Assembly (NCBI RefSeq): GCF_041052385.1
Contig: NZ_CP163439.1
Location: 8,421,001-8,485,000 of the forward strand
Reading direction: 5' to 3'
DNA from: Streptomyces sp. R28
Lineage (GTDB): Bacteria; Actinomycetota; Actinomycetes; Streptomycetales; Streptomycetaceae
DNA length: 64,000 bases
Part shown: positions 60,625 to 64,000 of the stretch, one piece after another
Layout of the letters: each line of letters starts with the position of its first letter
How positions within the stretch are numbered: position 1 is the first letter of the stretch
Notes under the pieces: model-generated
The model's database searches: none
What the model saw: the letters and a program-made list of their open reading frames with translations, nothing else
Told to the model about the DNA's origin: nothing
Translations under genes and position numbers: made by a program

Positions 60625-62784
60625 ATGACGCAGCAGCCCTTCGAACTCCCGCACTTCTACATGCCGTACCCCGCGCGGCTGAACCCACATATCGACGAGG
60701 CCCGCGCCCATTCGTCCGAGTGGGCGCGCGAGATGGGCATGCTGGAGGGATCCGGGATCTGGGAGCAGGCCGACCTGGACGCCCACGACTACGGCCTGCT
60801 CTGCGCCTACACCCACCCCGAATGCGACGGCCCCGCTCTTTCCCTGATCACCGACTGGTACGTGTGGGTCTTCTTCTTCGACGACCACTTCCTGGAGATC
60901 TTCAAGCGCACCCAGGACCGCGCCGGCGGCAAGGCCTATCTGGACCGGCTTCCCCTGTTCATGCCGATGGACCTGTCGACCCCGATGCCCGAGCCGCAGA
61001 ACCCGGTCGAGGCGGGCCTCGCCGACCTGTGGACACGGACGGTGCCCTCGATGTCGGCGGACTGGCGCCGCCGTTTCGCCGTCGCGACCGAGCACCTTCT
61101 CAACGAGTCCCTGTGGGAGCTGTCCAACATCAACGAGGGCCGGGTCGCCAACCCGGTCGAGTACATCGAGATGCGCCGCAAGGTGGGCGGCGCCCCCTGG
61201 TCCTCGGGTCTGGTGGAGTACGCGACGTCCGAAGTGCCCGCGTCCGTCGCCGAGTCGAGGCCGCTGAGGGTTCTGATGGAGACCTTCTCGGACGCCGTGC
61301 ACCTGCGCAACGACCTGTTCTCCTACCAGCGCGAGGTCGAGGACGAGGGCGAACTCAGCAACGGCGTCCTGGTGCTGGAGACCTTCTTCGGCTGCACCAC
61401 CCAGGAAGCCGCCGACACCGTCAACGACGTCCTCACCTCCCGGCTCCACCAGTTCGAGCACACCGCCCTGACCGAAGTCCCCGCCCTGGCACTGGAGAAG
61501 GGGCTCACCCCTCAGGACGTCGCCGCGGTCGCGGCGTACACCCAGGGCCTGCAGGACTGGCAGTCCGGCGGCCACGAATGGCACATGCGCTCCAGCCGGT
61601 ACATGAACGAGCGCGCCGAATCCACCGCGCCCTGGAAGGCTTTGACCGGTCCCGGCACCTCCGCCGCCGACATCGGTGCGCTGCTCGCGGCGGCCGGCGC
61701 CGAACGCCTGCGTGCCTACACGCACGTGCCGTTCCAGAAGGTCGGCCCGTCCCGGCTGCCCGACTTCTACATGCCCTTCCAGGTGGAGCTCAGCCCGCAT
61801 CTGGGCGCCACCCGCACCCGCCTCACCGAGTGGATGCACCGCATGGGCATGCTCCAGGAGGGCGTCTGGGACGAGGACAAGCTCGCCGCCTACGACCTCC
61901 CGCTGTGCTCGGCGGGCCTCGACCCGGACGCCACGCCCGAGGCCCTCGACCTCAGCGCCCACTGGCTCGCCTGGGGCACCTACGGCGACGACTACTACCC
62001 CCTCGTCTTCGGCCACCGCCGCGACCTGGCGGCCGCCAGGCTGACCACGCAACGCCTGTCGGCCTGTATGCCCCTCGCCGGCGAGGAGGCCATCGTCCCG
62101 CTCAACGGCATGGAGCGCGGACTCGTCGACCTCTGGGCGCGCACGACGGCGGACATGACCCCCGAGGCGCGGCGTGTCCTCAAGGACGCGGTGAACGTCA
62201 TGACCGAGAGCTGGGTGTGGGAGCTGTCCAACCAGCTCCAGAACCGCGTTCCCGACCCGGTCGACTACCTGGAGATGCGCCGCGCCACCTTCGGCGCCGA
62301 CCTCACCCTCAGCCTCTGCCGGATGGGCAACGGCCCCGCCGTCCCGCCGGAGGTGTACCGCAGCGGCCCCGTCCGCTCGCTGGAGAACGCCGCCGTCGAC
62401 TACGCGTGCCTCCTCAACGACGTCTTCTCGTATCAGAAGGAGATCGAGTACGAGGGCGAGATCCACAACGCGATCCTCGTCGTGCAGAACTTCTTCGGCA
62501 TCGACTACCCGACCGCGCTCTCCGTCGTCCACGACCTGATGACCCAGCGCATGCAGCAGTTCGAGCATGTGGCCGCGCACGAACTTCCCATCGTTTACGA
62601 CGACTTCGGGCTCTCGAAGGAGGCGCGGGAGGCCATGGGGAACTACGTGGTCGACCTCCAGAACTGGCTGGCGGGCATCCTGAACTGGCACCGCGAGGTC
62701 GACCGCTACAAGGCCGAGTACCTCGCCCGCCGCGCGCACGGCTTCCTGCCGGACCGCGCGCCGGCCGTGCCCGTCCTCAGCTGA
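60625..62784 (+). CDS. geoA: Germacradienol/geosmin synthase
   Basis: 719 residues, bifunctional terpene cyclase. The N-terminal half, which makes germacradienol and germacrene D from farnesyl diphosphate, has the acidic motif DDHFLE at residues 86-91 and the NSE-type motif NDLFSYQRE from Asn229. The C-terminal half, which converts germacradienol to geosmin with loss of acetone, has DDYYP at 455-459 and NDVFSYQKE near 600. All motifs sit at the usual positions. ATG with a weak ribosome-binding site. Single gene. Confidence 0.97.
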   Translation: MTQQPFELPHFYMPYPARLNPHIDEARAHSSEWAREMGMLEGSGIWEQADLDAHDYGLLCAYTHPECDGPALSLITDWYVWVFFFDDHFLEIFKRTQDRAGGKAYLDRLPLFMPMDLSTPMPEPQNPVEAGLADLWTRTVPSMSADWRRRFAVATEHLLNESLWELSNINEGRVANPVEYIEMRRKVGGAPWSSGLVEYATSEVPASVAESRPLRVLMETFSDAVHLRNDLFSYQREVEDEGELSNGVLVLETFFGCTTQEAADTVNDVLTSRLHQFEHTALTEVPALALEKGLTPQDVAAVAAYTQGLQDWQSGGHEWHMRSSRYMNERAESTAPWKALTGPGTSAADIGALLAAAGAERLRAYTHVPFQKVGPSRLPDFYMPFQVELSPHLGATRTRLTEWMHRMGMLQEGVWDEDKLAAYDLPLCSAGLDPDATPEALDLSAHWLAWGTYGDDYYPLVFGHRRDLAAARLTTQRLSACMPLAGEEAIVPLNGMERGLVDLWARTTADMTPEARRVLKDAVNVMTESWVWELSNQLQNRVPDPVDYLEMRRATFGADLTLSLCRMGNGPAVPPEVYRSGPVRSLENAAVDYACLLNDVFSYQKEIEYEGEIHNAILVVQNFFGIDYPTALSVVHDLMTQRMQQFEHVAAHELPIVYDDFGLSKEAREAMGNYVVDLQNWLAGILNWHREVDRYKAEYLARRAHGFLPDRAPAVPVLS

Positions 62785-64000
62785 CCTCCGCCACTCGCGC
62801 GGCGGTCTCGTCGGCGAGCTCTCGTACGCCGTGCGCGGCGTTCTCCGAGAGCTCGCCGAGTATCGCGTCGGCGGCCGCGAGGAGCGCGCGGGCCTCCTCC
62901 GGGAGGTCCGCGTCGGCCAGGGCGAGGGAGAGCCGGTAGTGCTCCTCGGCGATGAAGCGGCCGAAGTACACCCGCTGCCAGTCGCGCAGGGAGTCGTCGC
63001 CGGGGTCCGCCCCACCCGTTGCCAGGGTGTCGCGCAGAGCCTCCAAGGTCCGTACGGCCTGCGGCAGTTGGCCGACGGAACGCTCCAGGCGGGCCTGGTC
63101 GAGATGGGCCGAGACCCGGTCCCACGCCTCCTCCTGCAAGGCGGCGTTCAGGCGCTGGGCGCGCAGTGCCTGGACGTGGTCGCCGAGCTCCTCGAAGTCG
63201 CGGGCGAGCGCGCGCAGCGGTGCCGTGGTCAGCGCCCGCGGCGCGTCGGGTCGGCGGAGTCTGCTCTGGTCCATGACGATCTCGTCGAGTTCGCGGATCA
63301 GGGCGACCCGGGCGAGCTCGGTCATGCCCTGGTCGCGGGCCAGGTCGGTCCAGGTGGACACCGGCTCGTCCGCGGGATCCGGACCGAGCAGCGAGTCGTC
63401 GAGCTCCTGGGCCCACTGCACCAACTCGTCCGCACCCGCTCCGGGTTCGGGTATCCCGCCGAGTCCGCACGCGGTGTCGAAGTCCGTCTCGCGCACCTCG
63501 TGCAGCAGCGGAAGGTCCCCGATGTCTCCGCGCAGCCCCACCAGCACGGCGGCGAGCCGCAGTTCGTCCGTCATCGACGACCGCGCCTCGTGCCGCAGCA
63601 GATGCCGCAGCAGCTCCAGGTCGCCCTCGGCGCGGTCGAACTGCGCGGCCCGCAGGGTGAGTCGACGCCGGACGGGATCCTCGGCCACCGCGTCCCAGGC
63701 CGCACGGTCACCCGACCGCAGTAGGGCGAGGTCGGTGCGGCCGCTCGCGAGCACCGACTCCCACAGGGGCCGGCGCGGATACGCGTCCAACAGGTCGTAG
63801 GCGCCGTGCTCCTCCGCGTTGAGCAGCAGGAACTCGGGTTCGGTGCGCAGCAGTGCGGCCTGCAGCAGGCGCACCAGATCCACCGGGGAACGGTCCGCGA
63901 AACCCAGCCCGGCGCGCAGTTCGGCCCGTGCCTCGTCGACGTCGCAGGACTCGCGCAGGCCCTCCTCGACCTCCGCGACCCGCGTGAGGATCTTCTCCTC
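62777..64000 (-). CDS. Unknown protein, 3' part only (helical, repeat-like)
   Basis: The frame continues to the window edge (start not seen); at least 407 residues. Leu/Ala/Glu/Arg-rich with no membrane helix or signal. The pattern, e.g. RVSAHLDQARLERSVGQLPQAVRTLEALRDTL and EEHYRLSLALADADLPEEARALLAAADAIL, suggests TPR-like helical pairs. The stop overlaps the geosmin synthase 3' end by 8 bp. No function assigned. Confidence 0.7.
   Translation of the reverse strand, partial: EEKILTRVAEVEEGLRESCDVDEARAELRAGLGFADRSPVDLVRLLQAALLRTEPEFLLLNAEEHGAYDLLDAYPRRPLWESVLASGRTDLALLRSGDRAAWDAVAEDPVRRRLTLRAAQFDRAEGDLELLRHLLRHEARSSMTDELRLAAVLVGLRGDIGDLPLLHEVRETDFDTACGLGGIPEPGAGADELVQWAQELDDSLLGPDPADEPVSTWTDLARDQGMTELARVALIRELDEIVMDQSRLRRPDAPRALTTAPLRALARDFEELGDHVQALRAQRLNAALQEEAWDRVSAHLDQARLERSVGQLPQAVRTLEALRDTLATGGADPGDDSLRDWQRVYFGRFIAEEHYRLSLALADADLPEEARALLAAADAILGELSENAAHGVRELADETAARVAEVS

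Overview
The window is high-G+C DNA with strong third-position G/C bias. It carries a geosmin synthase, two conservons (cvnABCD sets), an AfsA/ScbR-type gamma-butyrolactone locus, many GTG starts, start/stop overlaps and a few rare TTA codons. Together these indicate a Streptomyces chromosome (inference from gene content; no 16S or tRNA is present).

Layout. 1-8.7 kb: end of an enolase-superfamily epimerase, an MFS transporter with a perfect 153-bp tandem duplication at its 3' end, a methyltransferase and a complete peptide/nickel-class ABC importer (binding protein, two permeases, fused double ATPase). These face an iron-box-controlled DUF2470 gene that is frameshifted by a 32-bp palindromic repeat. 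8.7-17 kb: membrane proteins, a cytochrome-b/sulfite-oxidase-like fusion, a minus-strand glycosyltransferase/DUF2064/methyltransferase operon, a two-component system and an NDP-sugar epimerase. 17-22.2 kb: a second two-component system divergent from a flavin electron-transfer operon (ferric-reductase-like protein, double FMN-binding protein, ApbE flavin transferase). 22.2-26.2 kb: an unknown protein and a GT2/GT39 pair. 26.4-35.2 kb: a glycine-betaine-type ABC importer whose binding protein is separated from its other subunits by a RidA gene and conservon 1. 35.2-37.5 kb: a GH43-like enzyme with CBM42, then remnants of a ROK kinase and an MlrC/M81 peptidase joined at one deletion scar. 37.5-41.3 kb: conservon 2, with a frameshifted cvnD. 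41.4-49.1 kb: a sugar-binding lipoprotein, a truncated DUF574 methyltransferase, a DUF6114/DUF6230 pair, a secreted protein, a membrane- or wall-anchored AA10 LPMO and a subtilisin-like protease. 49.2-55.1 kb: the butyrolactone-type locus: receptor, AfsA homologue, second receptor-like regulator, DUF89 phosphatase, P450 and alpha/beta hydrolase. 55.1-59.1 kb: an NMT1/sulfonate-class ABC importer with TTA codons. 59.1-64 kb: a secreted EEP-family phosphatase/nuclease, geosmin synthase and a partial unknown gene.

How the genes work together. The clearest systems are (i) the AfsA/receptor locus, whose autoregulatory-element-like sites, two TTA codons, DUF89 phosphatase and P450 suggest a self-contained signalling-lactone pathway; (ii) the three-gene extracytosolic flavin electron-transfer operon; (iii) two conservons; and (iv) the exporter + methyltransferase + importer cluster beside an iron box, which looks like a small-molecule (possibly metallophore) cycle.

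Several genes look damaged: the DUF2470 gene, ROK, MlrC, cvnD of conservon 2 and the DUF574 gene. Each could be real decay or, for the single-base cvnD shift and the MFS duplication, a sequencing or assembly error.
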